NCBI GenBank assembly: GCA_016874875.1
Contig: VGTA01000117.1
Location: forward strand, 1 to 8,210
Length of the DNA: 8,210 nt
From: Deltaproteobacteria bacterium
GTDB taxonomy: Bacteria > Myxococcota_A > Bradymonadia > UBA7976 > VGTA01
Direction: 5' to 3'
The stretch's first letter is position 1; the number at the start of each line of letters is the position of its first letter. The position numbers and the translations under genes were made by a program. This document shows, piece after piece, positions 1 to 8,210 of the stretch. A model generated the notes under the pieces. That model was not told the origin of the DNA. It worked only from the letters and a program-made list of their open reading frames with translations, and made no database searches.

Positions 1-1
1 G

Positions 2-290
2 GCCCCCGCGCCCGCGCCCGCGCCCGCGCCCGCTCCTGTTCCCGAGGAGGCGGCTCCCGCGCCCGCGCCCGCGCCCGCGCCCGCTCCTGTTCCCGAGGAG
101 GCGGCTCCCGCGCCTGCGCCCGCGCCTGAGCCTGCTCCCGTTCCCGTGGAGGCGGCTCCCGCGCCCGCGCCCGCGCCTGCTCCTGTTCCCATGGAGGTGA
201 CTCCCGCGCTCGCACCCGCGCCCGCGCCCGCGCCCGCCCCCGCTCCCGTGGAGGCGGCTCCCGCGCCGGCGGCGCCGGCGCCGCTGCTGG
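2..290 (+). repeat. Pro-Ala coding repeat, 51-bp period in its left part
   Basis: The motif gctcctgttcccgaggagg begins near 32 and 83, and a variant begins near 134. The spacing of 51 bp equals 17 codons. Between these islands lie runs of the gcgccc dinucleotide-codon repeat coding for Ala-Pro. A fourth, degenerate copy near 179 is 45 bp on, and the array decays by about 290. The period is a multiple of three, so copy-number change would keep the frame. It is a coding linker, not a CRISPR array. Confidence 0.8.
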
Positions 291-637
291 CGCTCGACGC
301 GAGGGTGTTTGGGCGCTGGGTGGTGGACCTCGAGGCGCTGCGGTCCTCGGCGCCGGTGGCGGCGCTCGGCGAGGAGGAGCGGGCGCGGGCGGTGGCGCTG
401 GCGCAGCTCATCTCGCTCGAGGTCAGCGCGGAGCAGCTCAAGGCGCGCTTTGACCAGGAGGTCACCACGGGCTCCTACTCGGTGGTGGCGCTCCTCGGGC
501 GCTCCTTCACCCTCAACACGCAGATGGGCCCCAAGGCGGTCGCCGCGCAGATCCGCCTCGAGCTCGGGGAGCAGGACTCCCTCGTGCTCCACACGGACAC
601 GGGCGCGCTGCCCCTCAAGCGGGTCACCGCGGACTAG
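2..637 (+). CDS. Pro-Ala-rich protein with C-terminal globular domain, 5'-truncated
   Basis: The reading frame is open from the window edge to the TAG at 635-637, so the true start lies upstream; 211 residues are visible. Residues 1 to about 95 are a Pro-Ala linker with short acidic islands (VPEEAA, VPVEAA), partly built of 17-residue repeats. Residues about 97-211 form a compact domain with the pattern G-x-W-x-x-D-x-x-x-L near its start, a Leu/Ala-rich helix, then alternating hydrophobic strand-like segments and a closing LPLKR. This resembles small lipocalin-like or beta-barrel modules seen at the C-terminus of exported proteins in delta-type bacteria, but I cannot name a family. The extended linker suggests the domain is held away from an N-terminal anchor or another domain, which is inference. 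The 3' end overlaps the convergent fdhD by 14 bp. The ATG and GTG codons inside the repeat are unlikely starts because the repeat continues upstream in frame. Confidence 0.75.
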   Translation, partial: APAPAPAPAPAPVPEEAAPAPAPAPAPAPVPEEAAPAPAPAPEPAPVPVEAAPAPAPAPAPVPMEVTPALAPAPAPAPAPAPVEAAPAPAAPAPLLALDARVFGRWVVDLEALRSSAPVAALGEEERARAVALAQLISLEVSAEQLKARFDQEVTTGSYSVVALLGRSFTLNTQMGPKAVAAQIRLELGEQDSLVLHTDTGALPLKRVTAD

Positions 638-1439
638 CGTGCCGGTGGGCGCCGCGGGGGCGCGCGAAGCTGATGAGCTCCACGCCCGCCTCCTCGCAGA
701 ATCTGTGGGTCAGCCCCGTGGCGGTCCCCACGCTGATGAGCGCGCTCACCCCCGCCGCGCCCGCCTTGCGCGCCACCTCAAAGCCCGCGCGGCTCGTCAC
801 CACCAGCGCCCACCCCGCGAGCCCCCACGCCGCCTCCTCCCCGCTCAGCCGCCGCCCCTCCCCAGCGCGCAGGGCGGCGCCGAGGGCCTTGTCGACGGCG
901 TTGTGGCGCCCCACGTCCTCTCGGGCGCAACGGGGCGCGCCGCGCGAGTCGCACAGCAGCGCGCCGTGGCTGCCGCCGGTGGCGGCGAACAGCGGCGTGG
1001 CCTCGTCGAGGGCGCGCAGGGCGGCGCGGACGCGCGCGGCGCTGAGGGACGGCGCGCCCCACACCCGCCCGCGTGGCGGGCGCAGGAGCCCCTCCTCGTG
1101 ACGCAGGCTGCACAGCCCGCAGCTCGACGACAGGGGCGCGCGGTGGCGCGCCTCCGGGGCGCGCACGCCCGCCGCCAACGTGACGCGCGCCATGCCCCGC
1201 GCGCACAGCTCCAGCGCCGCGAGGTCCTCGCGCTCCTCGATCACGCCCTCCGTCCACAGGAAGCCGGCGGCGAGGTCGAGCGCGTCGGTGGGGGTGCACA
1301 TCAAGACGGCGTGGGGGCGGCCGTTGACCCAGAGCGCCAGGGGCGCCTCCTCGGCGAGGTCGTCGTCATAGGAGTCTCGGCGAGGGGCGTCGGCGGGGGC
1401 GTCGGCGGGGGGTCTAGGGGGCGCAGGCGGGCGCGCCAT
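624..1439 (-). CDS. fdhD: Formate dehydrogenase accessory sulfurtransferase FdhD
   Basis: FdhD passes sulfur from the cysteine desulfurase IscS to the molybdenum bis-MGD cofactor, which formate dehydrogenases need for activity; it acts in the cytoplasm. The 271-residue product has the family layout. It starts with DDDLAEEAPLALWVNG (25-40), then TPTDALDLAAGFLWTEG (49-65). The catalytic-loop motif SSCGLC has C107 and C110, matching the C-x-x-C pair of E. coli FdhD. TGGSHGA (154-160) and REDVGRHNAVDK (173-184) follow, then a C-terminal block containing SRAGFEVARKAG and GTATGLTHRFC. The ATG at 1439 is chosen because homology begins about 25 residues later and the TPR gene ends 16 bp upstream; no strong Shine-Dalgarno is visible, so coupling to the upstream gene is likely. 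No formate dehydrogenase gene lies in the window. The extended frame upstream of 1439 is TPR-gene antiframe and is not part of FdhD. Confidence 0.95.
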   Translation of the reverse strand: MARPPAPPRPPADAPADAPRRDSYDDDLAEEAPLALWVNGRPHAVLMCTPTDALDLAAGFLWTEGVIEEREDLAALELCARGMARVTLAAGVRAPEARHRAPLSSSCGLCSLRHEEGLLRPPRGRVWGAPSLSAARVRAALRALDEATPLFAATGGSHGALLCDSRGAPRCAREDVGRHNAVDKALGAALRAGEGRRLSGEEAAWGLAGWALVVTSRAGFEVARKAGAAGVSALISVGTATGLTHRFCEEAGVELISFARPRGAHRHASPR

Positions 1440-1455
1440 GAGGCGCCCGGGGGGC

Positions 1456-2523
<1,068 letters not shown>

Positions 2524-2536
2524 GCCCGGCGGCGCC

Positions 2537-3460
2537 TCAGGCGGCGCGGCGGCGGCGGCGGCGCTTGCCCACCTCCACCACCACCACCGTCGTGTTGTCG
2601 GTGCCTACGCCGCTCGGACTCGCGTAGTCGCGCGAGTTGGCCCGCTCGATGAGCGCCTGCGGCGCACGCGCCGCCCCCCAGCGGCGCACCTCGCGCAGAA
2701 TGTCGGGGTCGCGCACGTGCTCCACGAGCCCGTCAGAGCAGATCAGGAACCGGTCGCCCTCCTTGAGCGGCACGGCGTAGATGTCGGGGGCCACCTCGAG
2801 GGCGTCGCTGTTGCGGCTGATACTCTTGAGAATCAGGTTGCGGCGGAAGTGGGTGAGGGCCTCGTTGGGGGTGATGTGCCCAAAGTTGACCAGCTCCTGC
2901 ACGTAGGAGTGGTCCTCCGTCACCTGAATGAGCTGCTCGCCGCGAATCAGATAGGCGCGGCTGTCACCGATGTGGGCGAAATACGCGGTGTCGCCGTAGA
3001 CCAGCACGCTCGTGAGGGTGCTGCCCATGCTGCTCAGCTCCGGGTAGGCGACGGTGACGGCGGTGACGCGCTCGTTGGTCTGCGCCACGCTCTCGGTGAG
3101 GATGCGGTAGATGTCCACCGGCCCGCCCGCGCGCTCCGCCTCCGCCAGGAGGCGCGCGGTGGTGCGGCCCATCTCCTGCACGGCGATGGTGGAGGCGATC
3201 TGCCCGCCGGCGTGGCCGCCCATGCCGTCCGCCACGATCCACAGCGACTGCTTGGGGAGCAGCCAGAAGGAGTCCTCGTTGGCCTTGCGCTTGCAGCCCA
3301 CGTGGGTGGCGCCGTAGCCGCGGACCACAAACTCAGGGGCGCGGGTCCGCACGCTCGGCGGCAGCACCGCGCGGCCCGCCTCGAGTGCCGAGGGGGCGCG
3401 GAGCGGGTTGCGGGTGGGCCGGAGCTGGCGGATGTCGCGCCTGTTGGTGTTGTAGGTCAT
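2537..3460 (-). CDS. PP2C-family (PPM) serine/threonine protein phosphatase
   Basis: This is a metal-dependent phosphatase that removes phosphate from Ser/Thr residues and usually counteracts Hanks-type kinases. The 307-residue protein has the bacterial PP2C motifs in order: R58 with N61-E62-D63 (phosphate and metal binding), VADGMGGHAGG with D78 (76-86), GSTLT (146-150), HIGDSRAYLIR with D166 (163-173), TEDHSYVQELV (181-191), CSDGL with D243 (241-245) and DNTT with D288 (288-291). All metal-binding Asp residues seem intact, so it should be active. A basic N-terminal extension of about 45 residues precedes the domain, and the C-terminus is a run of six Arg. There is no transmembrane segment, so it is cytosolic. 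The ATG at 3460 has AGAGGG five bases upstream. It heads a probable phosphatase-TPR-fdhD subcluster. No kinase gene is in the window. Confidence 0.95.
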   Translation of the reverse strand: MTYNTNRRDIRQLRPTRNPLRAPSALEAGRAVLPPSVRTRAPEFVVRGYGATHVGCKRKANEDSFWLLPKQSLWIVADGMGGHAGGQIASTIAVQEMGRTTARLLAEAERAGGPVDIYRILTESVAQTNERVTAVTVAYPELSSMGSTLTSVLVYGDTAYFAHIGDSRAYLIRGEQLIQVTEDHSYVQELVNFGHITPNEALTHFRRNLILKSISRNSDALEVAPDIYAVPLKEGDRFLICSDGLVEHVRDPDILREVRRWGAARAPQALIERANSRDYASPSGVGTDNTTVVVVEVGKRRRRRRAA

Positions 3461-3538
3461 CGAAACCCTCTGCGGAGCGGCGGGCGGCGGGCTGGGGGGG
3501 AGGGGGGCTCGCGCTCAGCGGCTCTGTGATTTAGCGAG

Positions 3539-4086
<548 letters not shown>

Positions 4087-4087
<1 letters not shown>

Positions 4088-5037
4088 CAGCGCGCCCCCG
4101 CGCCGCGGCCCTCAGCCGCGCCGCGCTCCACGGCCTCCACGAAGCGCGCCCCCGCGTCCACGCCGGCGAGCGCCTTGAGCTCGCGGATGCCGGTGGGGCT
4201 GGTGATGTTGATCTCGGTGATGTGGCCGCCGATCAGGTCGAGGCCGGCGAAAAAGACGCCGTCGGCCTTGAGGCGCGCCGCCACGGAGTCGCAGAGCGCC
4301 CGCTCGTCGGCGGTGAGCTCCACCACCGAGACGCGCCCGCCGGCGTGGATGTTGCCGCGGTGGTCGTCGTCGCGGGGGGTGCGCAGCACGCTCCCCACCA
4401 CCTCGCCGTCGATCACCAGCACCCGCTGGTCACCCACGCGCGCCGCGGGCAAGAAGCGCTGCACCACCGCCCACCGGCGCCCGTGGTCGGTGAGGAGCTC
4501 GAGGGTGGCGCGCGCGTTGCGGTCGCCCGGCGACAGCAGGAAGACGCCGAGGCCCCCAAACCCGTCGAGCGGCTTGACGATGAGCGGCTCGCCGGCGGCG
4601 TGGAGCCACTCGAGAATCTCGTCGGGGCGCGCGCTGAGCTGCGTGGCGGGGGTGTGGGCGAGGAAGCGGAGCGCGTAGAGCTTCTCGTTCATGGCGCGCA
4701 GCTGCGCCGGGGGGTTGACCACCCAGGTGTGGGCGAAATCGAGCAGGTAGGTGGTGTGCAGGTAGCCCTGGTCGACGGGGGGGTCCTTGCGCATCCACAC
4801 GCAGTCAAAGGACGACAGCGCGGCGCCCTCGGCGGCGTGGGGGCGGACGTCGTCGGGGGTGGGGATCGAGACGCGCGTAGCGTGGGCGAACGCCTCATCG
4901 CCGCGCAGGGAGAGGTGGCGCGGCTCACACATCCACACCTCGTGCCCGCGCGCCACGGCGGCGCTCATAAAGCCGATGGTGGTGTCCTTGGGGAGGTTGA
5001 GCGCGCTGAGGGGGTCCATCACTGAGAGAAACTTCAC
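4087..5037 (-). CDS. gshB: Glutathione synthetase
   Basis: GshB (EC 6.3.2.3) joins gamma-glutamylcysteine and glycine with ATP to make glutathione in the cytoplasm; it is an ATP-grasp enzyme. The product has 316 residues, the usual length of the enterobacterial enzyme. Family landmarks are present: V6-M-D-P near the N-terminus, K17-D, MRKDPPVD (82-89) with TTYLLD, NEKLYAL (117-123), the ATP-grasp lysine in IVKPLDGFGGLGVF (153-166), RVGDQRVLVIDGE (200-212), DHRGNIHAGG (225-234) and the metal/ATP site GLDLIGGHITEINITSPTG (265-283). The start is GTG at 5037. AAGGAG (5048-5043) sits five bases upstream, and the residues align with the usual N-terminus (short strand, then MDP). No gshA is in the window. 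It is the first gene of the minus-strand cluster and is translationally coupled to the next one. Confidence 0.96.
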
Positions 5038-5042
5038 GCGGG

Positions 5043-5048
5043 CTCCTT
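5043..5048 (-). promoter_or_regulatory. Shine-Dalgarno of gshB fixing a GTG start
   Basis: AAGGAG on the minus strand is followed by five bases and GTG. It decides for GTG at 5037 over the internal ATG seven codons in (M7 of MDP). Confidence 0.75.
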
Positions 5049-5050
5049 GG

Positions 5051-5106
5051 GAGAGCGAGGGAGGGAGAGCGAGGGGGGGAGAGCGAGGGGGGGAGAGCGA
5101 GCGCGG
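5051..5106. repeat. Four tandem 14-bp repeats in the gshB leader/promoter region
   Basis: The core gagagcgag begins at 5051, 5065, 5079 and 5093, exactly 14 bp apart. It is followed by a G-rich pentamer that varies slightly between copies. On the gshB-sense strand it reads as a pyrimidine tract with CTCGCTCTC cores. It sits directly before the gshB Shine-Dalgarno, in either the leader or the promoter. The 14-bp period is not a helical turn multiple. Function is unknown. Confidence 0.85.
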
Positions 5107-5150
5107 GGGGGCGCGTGGCGGCGAGTGTAGCGCCTCGCGCCGCGCTCCGC

Positions 5151-5156
5151 TATAGT
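5151..5156 (+). promoter_or_regulatory. Possible -10 box for the adaptor gene
   Basis: TATAGT stands out in a G/C-dominated region 52 bp before the TTG start. No acceptable -35 hexamer lies 16-18 bp upstream, so this is a weak call. A similar isolated TACACT (minus strand, 5129-5124) could serve gshB and is equally unproven. Confidence 0.2.
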
Positions 5157-5195
5157 CGCCGCGCCCGCCGCGCGCCCGCCGCGCCCAGCGCCCCC

Positions 5196-5200
5196 GGAGG
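5196..5200 (+). promoter_or_regulatory. Shine-Dalgarno fixing a TTG start
   Basis: GGAGG is followed by eight bases and the TTG at 5209-5211. It supports the TTG as the real start of the adaptor lipoprotein, since no ATG or GTG lies between it and the lipobox. Confidence 0.7.
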
Positions 5201-5208
5201 ACCCCCCC

Positions 5209-6324
5209 TTGCCCCAGGACCGCCCGCGCCCCCCCCGCCGCGCCCAGCGCGCCCCTGCGCCCGCCGCGCCCCTCCGCGCCCTAGCGCTCTCCTGCGCCCT
5301 CCTCGGCGGCTGCGCGCCGAGGGAGGAGCGCGCCGAGGGCGGGAGGGGCGCGCCCGAGCGGAGCGAGGGGGCGGAGGAGGCGCGCGCCGTCCCCGTGGAG
5401 GCGGTGGCGGTGACGCGCGGCGACATCAGCGCCGTGGTGCGCGCTATCGCCGTGGTGGAGCCCCTCGAGCGCGCCACCGTCCGCGCCCTCACCGCCGGCG
5501 TGGTCACCGCCCTCGACGCCGAGGAGGGCGACCGCGTGCGCCCCCGCCAGCGCCTCGCGCAGCTCACGCGCCCGGGGGCGGGGAGTCTGCTGCAGCAGGC
5601 GAGCGCCACCCACGCCAAGGCGCAGGCGGACGCCGCGCGCCTCAAGGGCCTCGCCGACCGCGGCCTCGCCCCCCTCGAGGAGCTCCGGCAGGCGGAGTTC
5701 CAGCGCGAGCAGAGCGCCCTCGAGCTGCGGCGGCTGCGGGAGGAGGCGCTCAACGAGCGGGTGGAGTCGCCCATCGAGGCGGTGGTGACGCGCCGCCTCG
5801 CGCACCGCGGGGAGGCGGTGACCGCCGGGCAGGCGCTCTTTGAGGTGATGGACCTCCGCGCCCTGCGCGTGCCCCTGCTGATTCCCGACCAGTGGGCCGG
5901 GCAGCTCCGCGCCGACCTCCCCGCCCGCCTCTACGACCGCCGCGGCGCGCTGCTCACCGGCGAGGCGCGGGTGGAGCGCGTGAGCCCCGTGGTGGAGGCG
6001 GAGACGGGCGCGGTCCGCGTCTTTGTGTCGCCCCCCAGCGGCGTCAGCGCCCTCCGCCCGGGGCTGTTTGTGAGCGCGGAGGTGATTCTCGACACGGCGC
6101 GCGGCGCGCTCCTGCTGCCCAAGGCGGCGCTCCTCTACAAGGACGACGCCCCCTGGGTGGTGCTCGCCAACGACGACGTGGCGCGCCTCGCCCGCGTCAC
6201 GCTCGGCTATGCCGAGGGGGACCTCGTGGAGGTGCGCGCCCCGCTCAAGGAGGGCGACCTGGTGGTCAGCTTTGGGCAGCGCGGACTCGAGGAGGGCGCG
6301 CGCCTAAAGGTGACGCGGCGCTGA
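5209..6324 (+). CDS. RND-type efflux membrane-fusion (periplasmic adaptor) lipoprotein
   Basis: Adaptors of the HlyD/AcrA superfamily link an inner-membrane transporter to an outer-membrane channel. The 371-residue product has a basic N-terminus, a short hydrophobic stretch and a lipobox LGGC with C35, predicting a lipid-anchored periplasmic protein. An acidic/Gly-rich spacer to about 60 follows. Then come a strand (VEAVAVTRGDISAVV), the first lipoyl half-motif (91-120, with GVVTALDAEEGDRVRPRQRL), a short alpha-hairpin (about 125-185), the second lipoyl half (AVVTRRLAHRGEAVTAGQAL), a beta-barrel region (LRVPLLIPDQ to PGLFVSAEVIL) and a membrane-proximal domain (LPKAALLYKDDAPWVV to the end). 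The hairpin is shorter than in AcrA. The TTG start is supported by GGAGG eight bases upstream. No RND pump or outer-membrane factor is adjacent: infC follows convergently after 14 bp. Substrate cannot be told. Confidence 0.92.
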   Translation: MPQDRPRPPRRAQRAPAPAAPLRALALSCALLGGCAPREERAEGGRGAPERSEGAEEARAVPVEAVAVTRGDISAVVRAIAVVEPLERATVRALTAGVVTALDAEEGDRVRPRQRLAQLTRPGAGSLLQQASATHAKAQADAARLKGLADRGLAPLEELRQAEFQREQSALELRRLREEALNERVESPIEAVVTRRLAHRGEAVTAGQALFEVMDLRALRVPLLIPDQWAGQLRADLPARLYDRRGALLTGEARVERVSPVVEAETGAVRVFVSPPSGVSALRPGLFVSAEVILDTARGALLLPKAALLYKDDAPWVVLANDDVARLARVTLGYAEGDLVEVRAPLKEGDLVVSFGQRGLEEGARLKVTRR

Positions 6325-6338
6325 GGGGCGCGCGCCGC

Positions 6339-6947
6339 TCAGGCGCCGCCCTCGTCGTCGTCGTCGTCGTCCGCTCCGTCGTCCGCCCCCCCCTCCGCTG
6401 CGATCTCCTTCTCGAGGTCCTCCACCGAGCGCGCCTCGCCCTTGGTGGGAATCTTGCGCGGCTCGAGCGTGGAGGTCACGCCGCCGCCCTCCAGGATGGG
6501 GGCGCCGGTGGAGAGGCCGATGTCGCGCAGCTGGTCGGTCAGCTCCACGAGCTGCGCGATCCAGCGGTCGGTCACGGCGCGCTCGCGGCCGCGCATGCGG
6601 ACCACGAAGCGGACGCGGTGGCCGGCCTCAAGGAAGCGGCGCGCGTGGCGGAGCTTCGTCTGAAGGTCGTGCTGGTCGGTCTTGGGGCGCAGCTTGAGGA
6701 TCTTGGTCTGGACTTGGTGCTGCTTCTTCTGATTCTTCTTCTGTTCATAGCAGAAGCGCCCATAGTCCATGATGCGGCAGACGGGGGGGCGCGCGTTGGG
6801 CGCCACCTCGACGAGGTCGAGGCCGCGCTCCTCGGCGATGCGGCGCCCCTCGAGCGGGTTCATCACGCCGAGGGTCTGGCCGTTCTCGTCGATCACCATG
6901 ATTTGCGGGATGCGGATCTGATTGTTTATTCTTCTGCGCTCTTCCAA
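6339..6947 (-). CDS. infC: Translation initiation factor IF-3 with acidic C-terminal tail
   Basis: IF-3 binds the 30S subunit, prevents premature 50S joining and proofreads start-codon and initiator-tRNA choice. The proposed 202-residue product begins EERRRINNQIRIPQIMVIDENG, the usual IF-3 N-terminus. It contains the signature NARPPVCRIMDYG (51-63), the Lys/Gln-rich linker (70-82) and the C-domain block with KTDQHDLQTKLRHARRFLEAG (89-109) and RGRE (119-122). The C-domain deviates later: RERAV replaces the common REMAH, and EGGGVTSTLEPRK replaces EGR-x-M-x-x-x-L-x-P-K. A tail of about 27 residues (from 176) ends in a run of six Asp, beyond the usual length of about 180. The start is probably TTG at 6947, in the family's expected position. 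A non-ATG start fits infC, whose rare start codon is used for autoregulation in E. coli. In-frame ORF continues upstream to 7061 but is unlike IF-3. No thrS, rpmI or rplT is adjacent. Confidence 0.93.
   Translation of the reverse strand: MEERRRINNQIRIPQIMVIDENGQTLGVMNPLEGRRIAEERGLDLVEVAPNARPPVCRIMDYGRFCYEQKKNQKKQHQVQTKILKLRPKTDQHDLQTKLRHARRFLEAGHRVRFVVRMRGRERAVTDRWIAQLVELTDQLRDIGLSTGAPILEGGGVTSTLEPRKIPTKGEARSVEDLEKEIAAEGGADDGADDDDDDEGGA
6352..6371. repeat. GTC/GAC triplet run at the infC 3' end
   Basis: A run of gtc triplets on the plus strand encodes the six consecutive Asp residues near the IF-3 C-terminus. Slippage here would change tail length in frame. Confidence 0.8.
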
Positions 6948-6953
6948 GTTACG

Positions 6954-6967
6954 ACGGACTCCTCCGT
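6954..6967 (-). promoter_or_regulatory. Hairpin enclosing the infC Shine-Dalgarno
   Basis: On the minus strand ACGGA (6967-6963) pairs perfectly with TCCGT (6958-6954) around the tetraloop GGAG. The only good Shine-Dalgarno for infC, GGAGGAG (6965-6959), is split between stem and loop. The five-pair stem is weak but could reduce ribosome access; folding it would also shorten the long gap of about 11 bases between the SD and the TTG. Confidence 0.4.
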
Positions 6968-7032
6968 GAGAGGTTGACGCCCCCGATCTGAGCGAGGCGC
7001 AGGCGCGCGCCCCCTCGCCTGTGGGCGCTTGG

Positions 7033-7061
7033 ATGAAAACACAAAAACCTCCGTCGTTCAA
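7033..7061 (-). promoter_or_regulatory. Possible sigma70-type promoter for infC
   Basis: On the minus strand TTGAAC (7061-7056) is followed after exactly 17 bases by TTTCAT (7038-7033), each matching 4 of 6 consensus positions. It lies in the most A/T-rich patch of the right half of the window. Transcription would start near 7026 and give a leader of about 80 bases to the TTG at 6947. The 175-bp gap 6948-7122 also has to hold the promoter of the divergent MBL gene, for which I see no clear hexamer pair. Confidence 0.35.
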
Positions 7062-7122
7062 TCATCTTTGTGCCGATCGTCGCCCCTCCCCCCGCCGCCC
7101 GCCCAGGCCTGAAAGGCGCGCC

Positions 7123-8210
<1,088 letters not shown>

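Noticed and set aside
2..290. CRISPR-like direct repeats at the left edge
   Set aside because: Spacing units are multiples of three inside an open frame, and the 'spacers' are themselves PA-coding repeats. This is a coding tandem repeat.
4222..5025. Plus-strand open frame opposite gshB
   Set aside because: It is antisense to an unmistakable glutathione synthetase and has the His/Val/Gly-rich look of reverse-frame shadow.
5124..5129. TACACT on the minus strand as the gshB -10 box
   Set aside because: No -35-like hexamer is found at the right distance, and single hexamers of this quality occur by chance.
5209..5290. Twin-arginine (Tat) signal in the adaptor N-terminus
   Set aside because: The Arg pairs lie in a Pro/Arg-rich n-region without the S/T-R-R-x-F-L-K context. 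A lipobox (LGGC) follows, so a Sec-type lipoprotein signal fits better.
6327..6336. Palindrome ggcgcgcgcc between the adaptor and infC as a terminator
   Set aside because: It is a bare 10-bp palindrome of common composition with no T-tract on either strand.
6948..7061. N-terminal extension of IF-3 to the upstream TTG at 7061 or an ATC near 7034
   Set aside because: The 29-38 extra residues have no similarity to IF-3 N-termini. The family pattern (EERRRINNQIR) begins right after the TTG at 6947, which has its own GGAGG.

Overview
The window is very GC-rich chromosomal DNA. Third codon positions are nearly all G or C, GTG and TTG starts are frequent, and genes are tightly packed. A Gram-negative cell plan is implied by a lipoprotein-type RND membrane-fusion adaptor, glutathione synthetase and several exported proteins. 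The long Pro-Ala linkers, PP2C/TPR signalling genes and an IF-3 with a C-terminal extension suggest a myxobacterium-like (former deltaproteobacterial) lineage. That placement is inference from gene style, not a marker-based call.

Layout from left to right. (1) The 3' part of a Pro-Ala-rich protein with a C-terminal globular domain (+, 2-637). (2) A long minus-strand cluster, in transcription order: gshB (5037-4087), a coupled eight-cysteine exported protein (4087-3539), a PP2C-type Ser/Thr phosphatase (3460-2537), a TPR protein (2523-1456) and fdhD (1439-624). Its end overlaps the first gene convergently by 14 bp. (3) A 171-bp divergent intergenic region with four copies of a 14-bp repeat in front of gshB. 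(4) A plus-strand RND-type membrane-fusion lipoprotein (5209-6324) with a TTG start and no pump gene beside it. (5) infC on the minus strand (6947-6339), with a non-ATG start and its Shine-Dalgarno inside a small hairpin. (6) A divergent, relatively AT-rich intergenic region. (7) An exported ComEC-type metallo-beta-lactamase-fold hydrolase (+, 7123 to beyond the right edge) that ends in a Gln/Gly/Arg/Ala repeat tail.

How they may work together. GshB makes glutathione in the cytoplasm. The gene translationally coupled to it encodes an exported protein whose eight cysteines fall in two copies of the exact pattern C-x25-C-x8-C-x25-C. That is best explained as a duplicated pair of disulfide-stapled helical hairpins, and it is the most novel item in the window. 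The phosphatase and TPR protein form a small signalling pair that may have its own promoter at the end of the eight-cysteine gene. fdhD, infC, the adaptor and the MBL protein look like ordinary cellular functions in unusual company: no formate dehydrogenase, thrS/rpmI/rplT, RND pump or ComEC channel is visible nearby.

Simple-sequence expansions recur in coding DNA: PA repeats, (LAA)n signal-peptide cores, an Ala/Glu stretch, Arg6, Asp6 and a QGRA tail. They make the region prone to slippage. I found no RNA genes, insertion sequences, CRISPR arrays or convincing intrinsic terminators.
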